NCBI RefSeq assembly: GCF_018861045.1 | Contig: NZ_JAHKQJ010000002.1 | Location: forward strand, 310,001 to 374,000 | Length of the DNA stretch: 64,000 bases | Reading direction: 5' to 3' | Source of the DNA: Octadecabacter sp. B2R22 | GTDB taxonomy: Bacteria > Pseudomonadota > Alphaproteobacteria > Rhodobacterales > Rhodobacteraceae | Shown: in pieces, positions 47,373-57,051 of the stretch | Layout: the number at the start of each line of letters is the position of its first letter | Position numbering within the stretch: the first letter of the stretch is position 1 | The notes under the pieces: generated by a model | The model's database searches: none | The model's input: the letters and a program-made list of their open reading frames with translations, nothing else | Told to the model about the DNA's origin: nothing | Made by a program: the position numbers and the translations under genes

Positions 47373-48140
47373 TCAGCCCGCTGGGCCTAATGTGATTGCC
47401 GCGATCAAGCGGCCATAGTCGGCGTCCTTGTTATGGGTCGCGCGGCGGTAGCTATAGAACCGCTCCGGGTCGCTATAGGTACAGTGGCGCGTCCATTCCG
47501 CTGAGCCAACTCCAGCCTCACGCAAGCGGTGCAGCCCCAAAGCGGGCAGGTCAAACTGGTACTTGCCATCTTCACCATTGGCAAAGAAACGGGCGAAGGC
47601 CATGTCTTGTGCGATGAAGTCTTCAAAAAACTCGGGCCCGACCTCGTATGCACGTTGCGAAATACAGGGCCCGATGACAGCGCAGGTGTTTGCGCGCGAG
47701 GCCCCTAGGTTTTCCATCGCGTCTAGTGTCGCTTCGAGGACGCCGTCCAATGCACCTTTCCAACCCGCATGGGCCGCGCCAATAACACCAGCCTCTGTGT
47801 CCGCAAAGAGAACTGGTTGGCAGTCCGCAGAAAGAACGGACAGCGCAACGCCTCGGGTCGCGGTGACCATGGCGTCCGCTTTCGGGCGATCTGTGTTCGG
47901 GCTGGTGACGGTGACCACATCTGGCGAGTGTACCTGATAAACGCCCATCAAATCATGCTCGCCCACGCCCATCGCATCGGCCACGCGCGCGCGGTTGATC
48001 GTAACCGCTTCGATCTGGTCGGTGCTGCCCGTTCCGCAGTTCAATCCTTCGAACACACCCGAAGAGGCGCCACCACGGCGGGTAAAGAACCCGTGGCGGA
48101 TCGGTGAAAGGCTGTCAGTCGTGATGATTTCGAGTGTCAT
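47373..48140 (-). CDS. pgeF: Peptidoglycan editing factor PgeF (YfiH family)
   Basis: The 255-residue protein shows GFFTRRGGASSGVFEGLNC, VHSPDVV, SADCQPVLFAD and AHAGWKGALDGVLE, the Cys/His ligand set of the multicopper-oxidase-like fold of YfiH/PgeF, followed by GPCISQRAYEVG. It removes wrongly attached serine-containing muropeptide precursors in E. coli. Its start overlaps midA by 4 nt, so lgt-midA-pgeF is one operon. Confidence 0.94.
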   Translation of the reverse strand: MTLEIITTDSLSPIRHGFFTRRGGASSGVFEGLNCGTGSTDQIEAVTINRARVADAMGVGEHDLMGVYQVHSPDVVTVTSPNTDRPKADAMVTATRGVALSVLSADCQPVLFADTEAGVIGAAHAGWKGALDGVLEATLDAMENLGASRANTCAVIGPCISQRAYEVGPEFFEDFIAQDMAFARFFANGEDGKYQFDLPALGLHRLREAGVGSAEWTRHCTYSDPERFYSYRRATHNKDADYGRLIAAITLGPAG

Positions 48141-49192
48141 GGCTCAAGTCCTGCGGGTGGTGGTGCACCGTTGGGGTAAATCCCAATTACTTTGAACAGG
48201 GAACCCATTTCGGCGGGATCCGTCAAGCGGCGGTGTGCAGCAACAAGCGTGTCGAGAGCATCTCCGCTTAGGGGCGCGGCCAAAGTTTGGGCCCGCTGCG
48301 TGATGCCGAGGCGTTCAAGAAAGACCCCTTGCGGCGTCAAGCGCGTGAATTTGGCGGGGGACGTGGCAAGTGAGATAGCCTCGAAATCTACATGGGCGGT
48401 GATGTCTGCCTCACCAACGGTCGTGAACGCGTCAACGGGGGCGTGGTTTTGCACGGCCTGCACCGTGTCCCCGAGCGAACGCCAATCGCCGTAGTCGATT
48501 ATGAGGGCGATGCCGCCGTGGGTGTCGATGCGGGATGCAATGGTGGACGTTATCGGAGGGAGCGCTGGGCAAATCTCGACTATGTCGCCGTCTCTGGTGT
48601 CGTCCAAACGGTGCTTAAGTTCCGGAATGGGTTTGGTCGGGGACAGGCCTTTTGCCAAAGCATCGCCCTGAGCTGTGACCATGACTTCGCGCCAGCCAGA
48701 ACCATCGCGTTGGAACTGTCGGATTGGCAAGGCATCAAAGAATTCATTGGCGATTAGAAAGAGGGGCTGATCGGGCAGGGTCGTGGTGCCGTCGTGCCAA
48801 GTCGCACTAACACGCTTTGCCTGTTCAGCCCGCAACGTGGGCGAAGTTTCGACAAGGTGGACCTGCGCTGCCGCGTGAAAACCGGGTACTTTGGCCGTGG
48901 CCCGCAAAAGATCTGCCATCAACGTTCCGCGCCCCGGGCCGAGTTCAGCCAAGCAAAACGGATTTGGCTGGCCTTGATCGATCCACGCTTGCACAAGAGC
49001 AAGCCCGATGAGTTCCCCGAACATCTGGCTGATTTCCGGCGCCGTGATGAAATCTCCCGCAGCGCCAAGTGGATCGCGAGTGCTGTAATAGCCGTGTTCG
49101 GGATGCATCAGGGCTTCGGCCATATAGTCGGCCAAGTTCATTGGCCCGTCCGCTGCGATGCGCGCGGTTAGTAGATCCGAGAGCGCCGTCAT
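48137..49192 (-). CDS. SAM-dependent methyltransferase, MidA/NDUFAF7 family
   Basis: The 351-residue protein has LADYMAEALMHPEHGYYSTRD split by the family start, GDFITAPEISQMFGELIGLA and ELGPGRGTLMADLLR (SAM binding), which define the DUF185/MidA family. The mitochondrial relative NDUFAF7 methylates an arginine of complex I, so a similar role in bacteria is plausible. It is the middle gene of lgt-midA-pgeF with 4-nt overlaps on both sides. Confidence 0.93.
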   Translation of the reverse strand: MTALSDLLTARIAADGPMNLADYMAEALMHPEHGYYSTRDPLGAAGDFITAPEISQMFGELIGLALVQAWIDQGQPNPFCLAELGPGRGTLMADLLRATAKVPGFHAAAQVHLVETSPTLRAEQAKRVSATWHDGTTTLPDQPLFLIANEFFDALPIRQFQRDGSGWREVMVTAQGDALAKGLSPTKPIPELKHRLDDTRDGDIVEICPALPPITSTIASRIDTHGGIALIIDYGDWRSLGDTVQAVQNHAPVDAFTTVGEADITAHVDFEAISLATSPAKFTRLTPQGVFLERLGITQRAQTLAAPLSGDALDTLVAAHRRLTDPAEMGSLFKVIGIYPNGAPPPAGLEP

Positions 49193-50115
49193 GTGGATGA
49201 CTTGGCCATGCGGCGCGTGATGATCACAAGCGCGAGGCCCACAAGGATCATCGGCAGGGACAGCGCTTGGCCTTGGGTCAAACCCCAGTTGCCAAAATCA
49301 TAAGCCCAACCGATTGGATTGTCCGCAGAGGTGAACTGCACGTCTGGCTGGCGGACGAATTCTATCGCAAACCGCGACAAGCCGTAGCCCATCAAGAACA
49401 CAGCTACGAGAGACCATTGGCGTTTCAACCAGCCGCGCGAAAAGGCGAGGAACAGGATAATTGCGCCCAGCAAAAGGCCCTCAAGACCAGCTTCATAAAG
49501 CTGGCTGGGGTGGCGTGGGACCTCGGTGCCAGTGTAGAACCAGTCACCCGCGACGGCGCAGGTTTGATAGACTGGATCAACACACATGCTGGGGAATTTC
49601 ATACCCCAAGGGAGGTCTGTCGCACGGCCGTAAAGTTCAGCGTTGATAAAATTGGTTATCCGAACAAGGAAAATCGCAGGCGTAGCGGTCAGAGCTAGGA
49701 CATTTGCAACGTCGCCCAATGCCGAACCGTATTTGCGTGCACAGACAATGACGGCAACGCAAACCCCGATAAAACCGCCATGAAATGACATGCCGCCATC
49801 CCACACACGAATGATCGATAAGGGGTCTTGGCGGAATTGCCCGTCACCGTAAAACAAGACATACCCGATGCGGCCGCCGAAAATGACGCCTAAGACAATC
49901 CATGTCAGCAGGTCTTCGATTTGATCGCGGGTCAGGGCGGCTGTGTCATTGCGCCAAAGGCTTGGGCGTTTGATTGCGCGCGCCGCGATCCACCAGCCGA
50001 TTAGGATGCCGACAATATACCCCATCGCATACCAGCGCAGCGCAAAGGTGAAACCAAATAGCGTGATCGAAAAGATCACGGGTGAAATCTCGGGGAAGGG
50101 GATCGAGGTCAACAT
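49189..50115 (-). CDS. lgt: Prolipoprotein diacylglyceryl transferase
   Basis: The 308-residue inner-membrane enzyme has about seven helices and the signature RITNFINAELYGRATDLPWG, preceded by GGMSFHGGFIG. It adds diacylglycerol from phosphatidylglycerol to the lipobox Cys of lipoproteins. It is the first gene of the lgt-midA-pgeF operon and divergent from ubiK. Confidence 0.97.
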   Translation of the reverse strand: MLTSIPFPEISPVIFSITLFGFTFALRWYAMGYIVGILIGWWIAARAIKRPSLWRNDTAALTRDQIEDLLTWIVLGVIFGGRIGYVLFYGDGQFRQDPLSIIRVWDGGMSFHGGFIGVCVAVIVCARKYGSALGDVANVLALTATPAIFLVRITNFINAELYGRATDLPWGMKFPSMCVDPVYQTCAVAGDWFYTGTEVPRHPSQLYEAGLEGLLLGAIILFLAFSRGWLKRQWSLVAVFLMGYGLSRFAIEFVRQPDVQFTSADNPIGWAYDFGNWGLTQGQALSLPMILVGLALVIITRRMAKSST

Positions 50116-50218
50116 GGGCCCCTTAGTGCCTCAGGGTGCGACGATGTCAACCGTTTGAACGGGGTTGTTATGGGGGGAAGGGCTGCCCATATAGGGGTGA
50201 GAGATCAAGGAGAGTACC

Positions 50219-50458
50219 ATGCAAACCCGCAACAAAGTTTTTGACGACCTGTCGCAATTGATGACCAACGCCATGGGCGTCGCGCAAGGCGCCAAGGATG
50301 AAGCATCAACTGCAATGTCTGGCATGGTTGACCGCTGGTTGGCCGATCGCGATTTTGTCACCCGCGAGGAATTTGATGCAGTGCGCGTCATGGCGCAAAA
50401 GGCGCGCGAAGAGAACGCAGCACTTTTGGCGCGTATCGAGGCGCTTGAAGGTAAGTAA
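50219..50458 (+). CDS. Accessory factor UbiK family protein (BMFP)
   Basis: The 79-residue protein has an amphipathic first half (FDDLSQLMTNAMGVAQGAKD) and a coiled-coil second half ending AALLARIEALEGK, which is the YqiC/BMFP/UbiK pattern. UbiK helps organise ubiquinone synthesis in E. coli. Ribosome binding site AAGGAGAG lies before the ATG. Confidence 0.88.
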   Translation: MQTRNKVFDDLSQLMTNAMGVAQGAKDEASTAMSGMVDRWLADRDFVTREEFDAVRVMAQKAREENAALLARIEALEGK

Positions 50459-50497
50459 GCGGAGCGGCTTCGCCGCACGTGATATTTGATTTGATGG

Positions 50498-50523
50498 GGG
50501 CTGCCGTTTGGTGGCCCTTTTTT
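50498..50523 (+). terminator. Terminator after ubiK
   Basis: GGGCTGCC and GGTGGCCC form an 8-bp stem with two wobble pairs, a GTTT loop and six T residues. A smaller GCGGC-TTC-GCCGC hairpin directly follows the stop codon. Confidence 0.75.
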
Positions 50524-50550
50524 AATGGCTGAGAGGGGCGAGATGAAGGA

Positions 50551-50605
50551 GGGGGCGCTGCCCCCGCTACGCTCCCCCGAGGTATTTTAGAAACAAAGGC
50601 AAGGG
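50551..50605 (+). repeat. Dispersed 3'-end repeat, copy 2
   Basis: GGGGGC-GCT-GCCCCC is followed by GCTACGCTCCCCCGAGGTAT and TTTAGAAACAAAGGCAAGGG. The core is nearly identical to copy 1 (37369-37459). It ends exactly where the convergent FAD monooxygenase gene stops and follows the ubiK terminator. Confidence 0.75.
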
Positions 50606-51784
50606 CTAGAGGCGTCCGATGGGTGGAACCATGGTGCCGCAGACAAGGCTTGTGAGGATGCGCGGGACCGGAGGGATCTGTGAGGTTGGAAACAGAGCGC
50701 GGTCCCTTAGGAAAGGCAAAAGGCGGCTGTCGGATTGATACATCGGTGTGAAGCCCCATGACATCGCTTGATAGATTTTGGTGTGCAGGCGGCGAGCGCG
50801 GGCATAGGCGGGCAGGGCGCGTGCCACTGGGCGCGTCGCAAGAGCACGGGACAGGGCCAGTGCATCGAGCAAGGCCATGTTTGCCCCTTGGCCAAGCTGA
50901 GGGGATGCGCGGTGCGCGGCGTCGCCGATATGGACGAGTCGATTGTTGTAGGGGCGGTTCAGGGTGCCGTGGCTATAACGAGCCATTGTCATTTGATCGG
51001 GGTCAGTGATTTGATTGAGGAAGGGGGTAAGCGCGGGCCAAAGGGTTGTGGCCTCTATCTTCCATGCGTCGATGCCGTTTTTGCACCATGTAGAATGGGC
51101 GTCGCGGGGGAGAGACCAGAAGATCGCCGCCTTAAATCCGGTTTCGCCAGCAAATGAACCGATTGGCAGCGCGCCGATCATATGAGACGCGCCGAGGTAG
51201 CGCTGACTTAGATGGGTTTTCGGTAGGTCTGTGTCTTCGGGCCAATCGACAGTTCCCCAAATCGCGCCGTAGCCAAGGGGTTTGGATTTGATCGGGGATA
51301 TGGGGGACCCCGCGCCAGAGCTGTCGATGCAAAGATCAAACGGCCCGTGAACGTCGTGGTTGGCCGCGAATACCTCGATGCTTTCGGAATCTTGGCGCAC
51401 GGAGGTCACATCGGCAGAGGTCACAACCTCAATACCGGATCGTTTCTGCATCGCTTGCCAAAGTGCGTCAAACAGTGCCGAGCGGTGAATTGCGAGACCA
51501 TAAGCGTTTGGATCGACAAGGTCGTATTTTACATCCAGCACGCGCCGACCGTTCTGCGCCTCGATCCCAAGCATGTCGGTGATACGGTTGCCATATCCAA
51601 GGGCAGTCTCCAAGGCACCGACTTCGCGCAACACGTCTTGGCCGACGGGTTGAATGACCAGACCTGAACCGACAGGTTTCGGTGTGTCGAATTGATCGAA
51701 GATCGTGATCTTATGGCCTTGATCCGCAAGGAGGCATGCAGCCGTCAGGCCACCCATTCCGGCCCCGATTATGGCGATGTGCAT
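50606..51784 (-). CDS. FAD-dependent monooxygenase
   Basis: The 392-residue protein starts MHIAIIGAGMGGLTAACLL (GxGxxG for FAD) and has HIGDAAHRASPQLGQGANMA, the GD motif of the salicylate/p-hydroxybenzoate hydroxylase family. It probably hydroxylates an aromatic or related compound using NAD(P)H; the substrate is unknown. ATG 51784 is the start fitting the Rossmann strand; the frame is open further up without support. Confidence 0.9.
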   Translation of the reverse strand: MHIAIIGAGMGGLTAACLLADQGHKITIFDQFDTPKPVGSGLVIQPVGQDVLREVGALETALGYGNRITDMLGIEAQNGRRVLDVKYDLVDPNAYGLAIHRSALFDALWQAMQKRSGIEVVTSADVTSVRQDSESIEVFAANHDVHGPFDLCIDSSGAGSPISPIKSKPLGYGAIWGTVDWPEDTDLPKTHLSQRYLGASHMIGALPIGSFAGETGFKAAIFWSLPRDAHSTWCKNGIDAWKIEATTLWPALTPFLNQITDPDQMTMARYSHGTLNRPYNNRLVHIGDAAHRASPQLGQGANMALLDALALSRALATRPVARALPAYARARRLHTKIYQAMSWGFTPMYQSDSRLLPFLRDRALFPTSQIPPVPRILTSLVCGTMVPPIGRL

Positions 51785-51897
51785 AACAATAAACCCCTTA
51801 CGGTCTGCAGATAGAATCGATGTAGAAACCGTATGGGTAAATGGCACCTGCGGGGCAAGGTCGCAGGACGCAAACGCTGCACTTTACCCTAGGCGCA

Positions 51898-51983
51898 GGC
51901 GGCCCTATAAGCCGCCCTATGGACACTCGCATGATCCAGATTATTCGAATTATATCCCCGACGCTGTGACCCCCACACGTCGG
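51898..51983 (+). promoter_or_regulatory. Two hairpins in the ileS leader region
   Basis: GGCGGC-CCTATAA-GCCGCC (51898-51916) and CCGACG(C)TGTG-ACCCC-CACACGTCGG (51958-51983, one bulged C) lie 70-150 nt before ileS. They could be a leader regulating ileS or belong to the divergent gene. No T-box features are recognised. Confidence 0.4.
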
Positions 51984-52050
51984 AGCAGAGGTGTTGAGTT
52001 ATCGCACCGTCCCAGCCTTTTCAATTTGACCGATCTAAAGGACGCCCCAA

Positions 52051-54981
52051 ATGTGCGCCGATACGACTGAAACACCCGAATACAAAACAACGTTGAACCT
52101 GCCGAAAACGGATTTCCCGATGCGGGCCGGATTGCCAAAGCGCGAGCCCGAGTGGCTGGCCCATTGGGACAAGCTCGATGTTTATGAAACGCTACGTGAA
52201 AAGGCCAAGGGCGAGACCCGCCCGCCGTTCACGCTGCACGATGGCCCCCCGTATGCGAACGGCCATTTGCACATCGGCCACGCGCTGAACAAAATCCTGA
52301 AGGACATGGTGGTGCGGTCCCAGCAGATGATGGGCAAAGATGCGCGCTACATCCCTGGTTGGGATTGCCACGGTCTGCCGATCGAGTGGAAGATCGAAGA
52401 AAAGTACCGCGAAAAGGGTAAGAACAAAGACGACGTTGATGTTGTTGAGTTCCGTCAGGAATGCCGCGATTTTGCGGCCGGTTGGGTCGACATCCAGCGT
52501 GATGAATTCAAGCGCCTTGGCATCACCGGTAAATGGGACGACCCTTACCTGACGATGAACTTCCACGCCGAGAAAGTGATCGCTGAGGAATTCCAGAAAT
52601 TCTTGATGAACGGCACGCTGTATCAAGGTTCAAAGCCTGTGATGTGGTCCCCCGTTGAGGAAACCGCGTTGGCTGAGGCCGAGGTGGAATATCACGACAA
52701 GGATAGCTTTGCGATCTGGGTGAAGTTTGCTGTGGATGCAGGCGACTTAGCTGGCGCTAAAGTTGTGATCTGGACGACAACTCCTTGGACGATTCCGTCC
52801 AACAAGGCGGTTGTTTACGGGGCCGACTATTCCTACGGCTTGTACGAAGTCACAGCGACACCTGATGAATGTTGGGCCGAGGTTGGCGAGAAATTCTTGT
52901 TGGCTGATAAGCTGGCTGGTGATGTTTTCGCCAAGGCGCGTCTTGAGGAAGGCCAATGGCAGCGGGTTCGCGATGTGACGGCGGATGAGCTGTCAGGGTT
53001 GTCTCTGAAGCACCCGCTCAACGGTGTTGAAGGCGGCAATGGCGAATGGGATGATCTTCGCGATTTCCGCGCGGCTGATTTCGTGACTGACGACGAAGGC
53101 ACGGGTTTCGTGCACTGTGCGCCGTCCCACGGGATGGAGGAGTTCGAACTCTATCGTGATCTGGGCATGTTGGCCGAAGTCATCACCTATAACGTTATGG
53201 ACGACGGCACCTTCCGCGAAGACATGCCGTTCTTTGGCGGCAAGCGCATTCTGCGGGCCAAGGCCAAGAAGGGTGATTGGGAAGGCGATGCCAACGGCGC
53301 AGTCATGTCCAAGCTGGCCGAAGTGGGCGGGTTGTTGGCGCGTGGCAAGATCAAGCACTCCTATCCGCACAGCTGGCGGTCCAAAGCGCCGATCATCTTC
53401 CGCAATACGCCGCAGTGGTTTGCCGCGATTGATAAAGAAGTTGGCGATGGCCAAGACACCTACGGCACCACGATCCGTGAACGCGCTTTGCGCTCTATCG
53501 ATGAATTGGTCACATGGACCCCGCAAAAGGGTCGTAACCGCCTGTTCTCCATGATCGAAGCGCGGCCTGATTGGGTTCTGTCCCGTCAGCGGGCTTGGGG
53601 TGTTCCACTGACCTGTTTCACCAAGAAAGGCGCACAGCCTACGGATGCGGATTACCTGTTGCGCGATCCCAAAGTGAACGCGCGGATTTTGGAAGCGTTT
53701 GAGGTCGAAAGTTCGGATGCATGGTATGTAGAGGGCGCCAAAGAGCGTTTCTTGGGCGGCGACCACAACCCTGATGACTATAATCAGGTGATGGATATCT
53801 TGGATGTATGGTTCGATTCTGGGTCTACACACGCGTTCACATTGCGTGACCGCGAAGACGGATCTGAGGACGGGCTTGCTGATCTTTATCTTGAGGGCAC
53901 TGACCAGCACCGCGGGTGGTTCCATTCATCTATGTTGCAGGGCTGTGGCACCATTGGCCGCGCGCCATACCGCGGTGTGCTGACACACGGGTTCACGCTG
54001 GATGAGAAGGGCATGAAGATGTCCAAATCCATCGGCAACACAATCGTTCCCGAAAAGGTCGTGCAGCAATACGGCGCGGACATCCTGCGTCTTTGGGTGG
54101 CTCAGGTTGATTTCACCAATGACCAGCGGATCGGGGATGAAATCCTCAAAGGTGTGGCAGACAGCTACCGCCGTTTGCGCAACACCATGCGCTATATGCT
54201 TGGATCACTCGGTGATTTTGATGCGTCCAAGGCCGTGGCCCGGGACGACATGCCAGAGCTTGAGCAGTTGATCTTGCACAAGATGGCCGTGTTGGATGGT
54301 GTCGTACGCGAAGGCTACGCAAAATACGACTTCCAAGGCGTGTTCCGCGCGGTATTCGATTTCGCAACGCTGGACCTCAGCTCGTTCTATTTCGACGTGC
54401 GTAAGGATGTGTTGTACTGCGACGGTGATACGGATCGCCAGCGTGCTGCACTGACGGTTCTGGATGCGCTTTATACGCGTCTAACAAGCTGGCTGGCGCC
54501 GATCCTGATCTTCACGATGGAAGAGGTTTGGCTGGAACGCAATGGTGGCGACACATCTGTCCACCTGACCGATTTCCCGGACACTCCAACGGAATGGCGT
54601 GATGATGTGCTGGCCGCCCGTGCTGAAACCGTGCGCGCTGTGCGTCGTGTGGTAACGGGTGCGCTTGAAGAACAGCGTACGGCCAAAGTGATTGGGTCTT
54701 CTCTGGAAGCAGCGCCAACCGTGTATCTGTCACCAGAGCTGGCGGCGATCATCACCAACACCGATACCTTTGCGGACCTTTGCATCACCAGCCAGATCAC
54801 GATTGTGGAAGGCGATGCACCAGACGGTGCGTTTGCATTGGACGATGTAGCAGGTGTTGGCGTTGTCTTCGCCGTGTCCGACGGCGAAAAATGCGCTCGA
54901 TGCTGGAAGATCTTGCCAGATGTAGGCAGCCACAGCCACGCGGGCGTTTGCGGGCGCTGTGACGAGGCTTTGAGCCAATAA
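52051..54981 (+). CDS. ileS: Isoleucine--tRNA ligase
   Basis: The 976-residue class I synthetase carries [16 protein letters not shown] (HIGH), the editing domain with [21 protein letters not shown] (KMSKS) and a C-terminal zinc finger CARCWK...CGRCDEAL. It charges tRNA-Ile and hydrolyses mischarged Val. AAAGGACG precedes the ATG. The next gene begins one base after its stop. Confidence 0.98.
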   Translation: MCADTTETPEYKTTLNLPKTDFPMRAGLPKREPEWLAHWDKLDVYETLREKAKGETRPPFTLHDGPPYANGHLHIGHALNKILKDMVVRSQQMMGKDARYIPGWDCHGLPIEWKIEEKYREKGKNKDDVDVVEFRQECRDFAAGWVDIQRDEFKRLGITGKWDDPYLTMNFHAEKVIAEEFQKFLMNGTLYQGSKPVMWSPVEETALAEAEVEYHDKDSFAIWVKFAVDAGDLAGAKVVIWTTTPWTIPSNKAVVYGADYSYGLYEVTATPDECWAEVGEKFLLADKLAGDVFAKARLEEGQWQRVRDVTADELSGLSLKHPLNGVEGGNGEWDDLRDFRAADFVTDDEGTGFVHCAPSHGMEEFELYRDLGMLAEVITYNVMDDGTFREDMPFFGGKRILRAKAKKGDWEGDANGAVMSKLAEVGGLLARGKIKHSYPHSWRSKAPIIFRNTPQWFAAIDKEVGDGQDTYGTTIRERALRSIDELVTWTPQKGRNRLFSMIEARPDWVLSRQRAWGVPLTCFTKKGAQPTDADYLLRDPKVNARILEAFEVESSDAWYVEGAKERFLGGDHNPDDYNQVMDILDVWFDSGSTHAFTLRDREDGSEDGLADLYLEGTDQHRGWFHSSMLQGCGTIGRAPYRGVLTHGFTLDEKGMKMSKSIGNTIVPEKVVQQYGADILRLWVAQVDFTNDQRIGDEILKGVADSYRRLRNTMRYMLGSLGDFDASKAVARDDMPELEQLILHKMAVLDGVVREGYAKYDFQGVFRAVFDFATLDLSSFYFDVRKDVLYCDGDTDRQRAALTVLDALYTRLTSWLAPILIFTMEEVWLERNGGDTSVHLTDFPDTPTEWRDDVLAARAETVRAVRRVVTGALEEQRTAKVIGSSLEAAPTVYLSPELAAIITNTDTFADLCITSQITIVEGDAPDGAFALDDVAGVGVVFAVSDGEKCARCWKILPDVGSHSHAGVCGRCDEALSQ

Positions 54982-54982
54982 G

Positions 54983-55726
54983 ATGGTGCGCGGACGGGAT
55001 ACAAAGCTGTCCGCGCCCTATCTACGTTCTATATGTGTGGATGAACCAGAGGAGGCCTTTCCCGAAGGCTATCCGTTCGATCTTCCGTGGCTGACGCCGG
55101 ATTTCGAGCTGGACTTTCACTCTCCGGTTACGATCCTGATGGGAGAAAACGGCGCGGGGAAGTCAACGTTACTTGAGGCGATGGCGACACTGGCAGGGTT
55201 TTCGACCACGGGCGGCGGCGCATGGACGGACGCAGGCACAGATACGTCCGAGGGTGGGGCAATTGCGCTCGCCAATCGTCTGCGTGCAGGCTGGCTGCCG
55301 AAAATGAAAAAGGGATGGTTCCTGAAAGCCCAGAGCTTCGCTGCGGTATCACGACAAACCGCAGGGGGCTATCTGTCGATGTCCCATGGTGAGGGGTTCT
55401 CGAATATGATCGGGGATCGCATGTCAGGGCAGGGTGTTTATTTTCTCGATGAACCAGAAGCTGCGTTGTCGCCGTCACGTCAGGTCGAGTTGCTTGTTTT
55501 CTTGAACGAAATTCAGGAAAGTGCGGATGCACAGGTTATCATGGCAACTCATTCCCCTATTTTGATGGCGGTACCCAATGCCACTTTGTTGCAGATCACT
55601 CACCGTAGCATCAGGCCGATTGACCTGCGTGATACGGAGCATTTCCGGCTAACGTCTGCCTTTACGGATGATCCTGAAGGTTTCGTTCAGGCCGCACTGA
55701 TCGGTGATGAACGCAATTTGTACTGA
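54983..55726 (+). CDS. AAA family ATPase (ABC-type, AAA_21-like)
   Basis: The 247-residue protein contains a Walker A GENGAGKSTLLEA, a short signature LSMSHGEGF in place of LSGGQ, Walker B VYFLDEPEAALS and a switch His in VIMATHSPILM. This is the single-domain SbcC/RecF-like ATPase often called 'predicted ATPase' (AAA_21/YbbL-like). No membrane partner or nuclease lies beside it; it is transcribed right after ileS. The task is unknown. Confidence 0.85.
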   Translation: MVRGRDTKLSAPYLRSICVDEPEEAFPEGYPFDLPWLTPDFELDFHSPVTILMGENGAGKSTLLEAMATLAGFSTTGGGAWTDAGTDTSEGGAIALANRLRAGWLPKMKKGWFLKAQSFAAVSRQTAGGYLSMSHGEGFSNMIGDRMSGQGVYFLDEPEAALSPSRQVELLVFLNEIQESADAQVIMATHSPILMAVPNATLLQITHRSIRPIDLRDTEHFRLTSAFTDDPEGFVQAALIGDERNLY

Positions 55727-55793
55727 CGTAGCCCTGAGCTAAAAGCGCAGGTTTCGGATTGCCGAGACGATGAGAATTGGTGAGGGTAGGATT

Positions 55794-56246
55794 ATGCCTA
55801 GACTCACCATCCCCACCCAATTCGGCCCACTAACCCTTTGGGAAGACGACGGCGCGATTGTGCGCGTTGACTGGGACGGGGACGGGTCTGACGAAACGCC
55901 ATTGTTAAGCGACGCCGCGCGACAATTGCGGGCCTATGACGCTGGGCAACTGCAGGATTTTGATCTTCCGCTGCGTGTTGCTGGGTCAGATTTCCAACGT
56001 GCTGTTTGTGATCAGATGACAGCGATCCCCTTTGGCGACACAGTGACGTATGGCGATATCGCCAAGGCGCTGGGCCAATCGGCACAGGCGGTCGGGTCTG
56101 CCTGTGGCGGCAACCCGATCCCTGTCATCATTCCATGTCATCGGGTTATGGGCGCAAAGGGGCTTACCGGATTTTCCGGCAAGGGCGGTGTTGAAACCAA
56201 AGTCGCGCTGTTGCGCCATGAAGGCGCGGGTGGGTTTCTGATTTAG
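55794..56246 (+). CDS. ogt: Methylated-DNA--protein-cysteine S-methyltransferase
   Basis: The 150-residue protein has VIIPCHRVMGAKGLTGFSG, the active-site PCHRV of Ogt/Ada-type O6-alkylguanine repair proteins, and the winged-helix helix FGDTVTYGDIAKALGQ. It transfers the alkyl group to its own cysteine. ATG 55794 follows GAGGGTAGG; an in-frame ATG eight codons upstream is also open. Confidence 0.94.
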   Translation: MPRLTIPTQFGPLTLWEDDGAIVRVDWDGDGSDETPLLSDAARQLRAYDAGQLQDFDLPLRVAGSDFQRAVCDQMTAIPFGDTVTYGDIAKALGQSAQAVGSACGGNPIPVIIPCHRVMGAKGLTGFSGKGGVETKVALLRHEGAGGFLI

Positions 56247-56260
56247 GGCAGAAGCCTGCG

Positions 56261-56289
56261 GCGCGGATACTTAAGAACCAAAGAAGGGC
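56261..56289 (+). repeat. Possible degenerate copy of the 3'-end repeat
   Basis: After the ogt stop, GCGCGGATACTTAAGAACCA and AAGAAGGGC resemble the repeat core (CGAGGTATTTTAGAAACAAA, GGCAAGGGC) with several changes. It lies between convergent genes, in the orientation of the upstream gene, as the better copies do, but lacks their GC hairpin. Confidence 0.35.
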
Positions 56290-56997
56290 TTAACCGTCTG
56301 GCCCGTGCAACACCTGTTGCATTGCTCCTGCGCCGAGAAGGTAGAGGGATGTTATCATCAGCCCCCAAAAGACCGGCGCGGATGGTTCAAACCCGACCCA
56401 CGCTGAAACACCCGCAAACACAGTCCAAGCCAATGCCATCGGCAAAGAAATCGCGCGCCAGCGGTTAGTCCGGACAGGGTGGATGAACTTTACGGGGACG
56501 AACATTGTCACCGTTAACACACCGATAATCGCAAGACAGGCCCACCACGGGGGCGTCAATGCAAACAAAACAAGGATCAACATGTTCCAGCATCCAGGAA
56601 AGCCGGAAAACGAATTATCGCTTGTTTTCATGCGTGTATCGCAAAAATATAAGGCTGATCCAAAGGTGATCACAATGATTGCCACCCAGCCAGACCAACC
56701 ATCCATCAAGCCCGACGCATAAAGCGCATAGGCTGGAATAAACACATAGGTCAGGTAGTCGATAATAAGATCCAACAAGACCCCATCAAATTGCGGAGCA
56801 TATTTCTTAACGTTGAAATGGCGTGCCATCGGGCCATCGACGCCATCCACTGCGAAGGCCACAATCAACCAAACGAACATCATCGCCCAGTCTTTCTGGA
56901 TTGCTTGCAACATCGCCAGCATCGCAAAAACGGCGCCCGTGGCGGTAAACAAGTGAACGCCAAGCGCTTTGGTTTGTGCGGAGGTCATTGAAGTCAT
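56290..56997 (-). CDS. pcs: Phosphatidylcholine synthase
   Basis: The 235-residue protein has about seven helices and the CDP-alcohol phosphotransferase motif DGVDGPMARHF ... FDGVLLDLIID. The DG-x2-G-x2-AR-x8-G-x3-D-x3-D-like order with the Pcs-specific spacing points to phosphatidylcholine synthase, which joins CDP-diacylglycerol and choline. Choline-based lipid is typical for Rhodobacteraceae. The gene is convergent with ogt. Confidence 0.93.
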   Translation of the reverse strand: MTSMTSAQTKALGVHLFTATGAVFAMLAMLQAIQKDWAMMFVWLIVAFAVDGVDGPMARHFNVKKYAPQFDGVLLDLIIDYLTYVFIPAYALYASGLMDGWSGWVAIIVITFGSALYFCDTRMKTSDNSFSGFPGCWNMLILVLFALTPPWWACLAIIGVLTVTMFVPVKFIHPVRTNRWRAISLPMALAWTVFAGVSAWVGFEPSAPVFWGLMITSLYLLGAGAMQQVLHGPDG

Positions 56998-57051
56998 TCC
57001 CGTGTCATGACGGATTTGAAGCAGCGGGGCAACCGCAGCATGACGCTTGGG

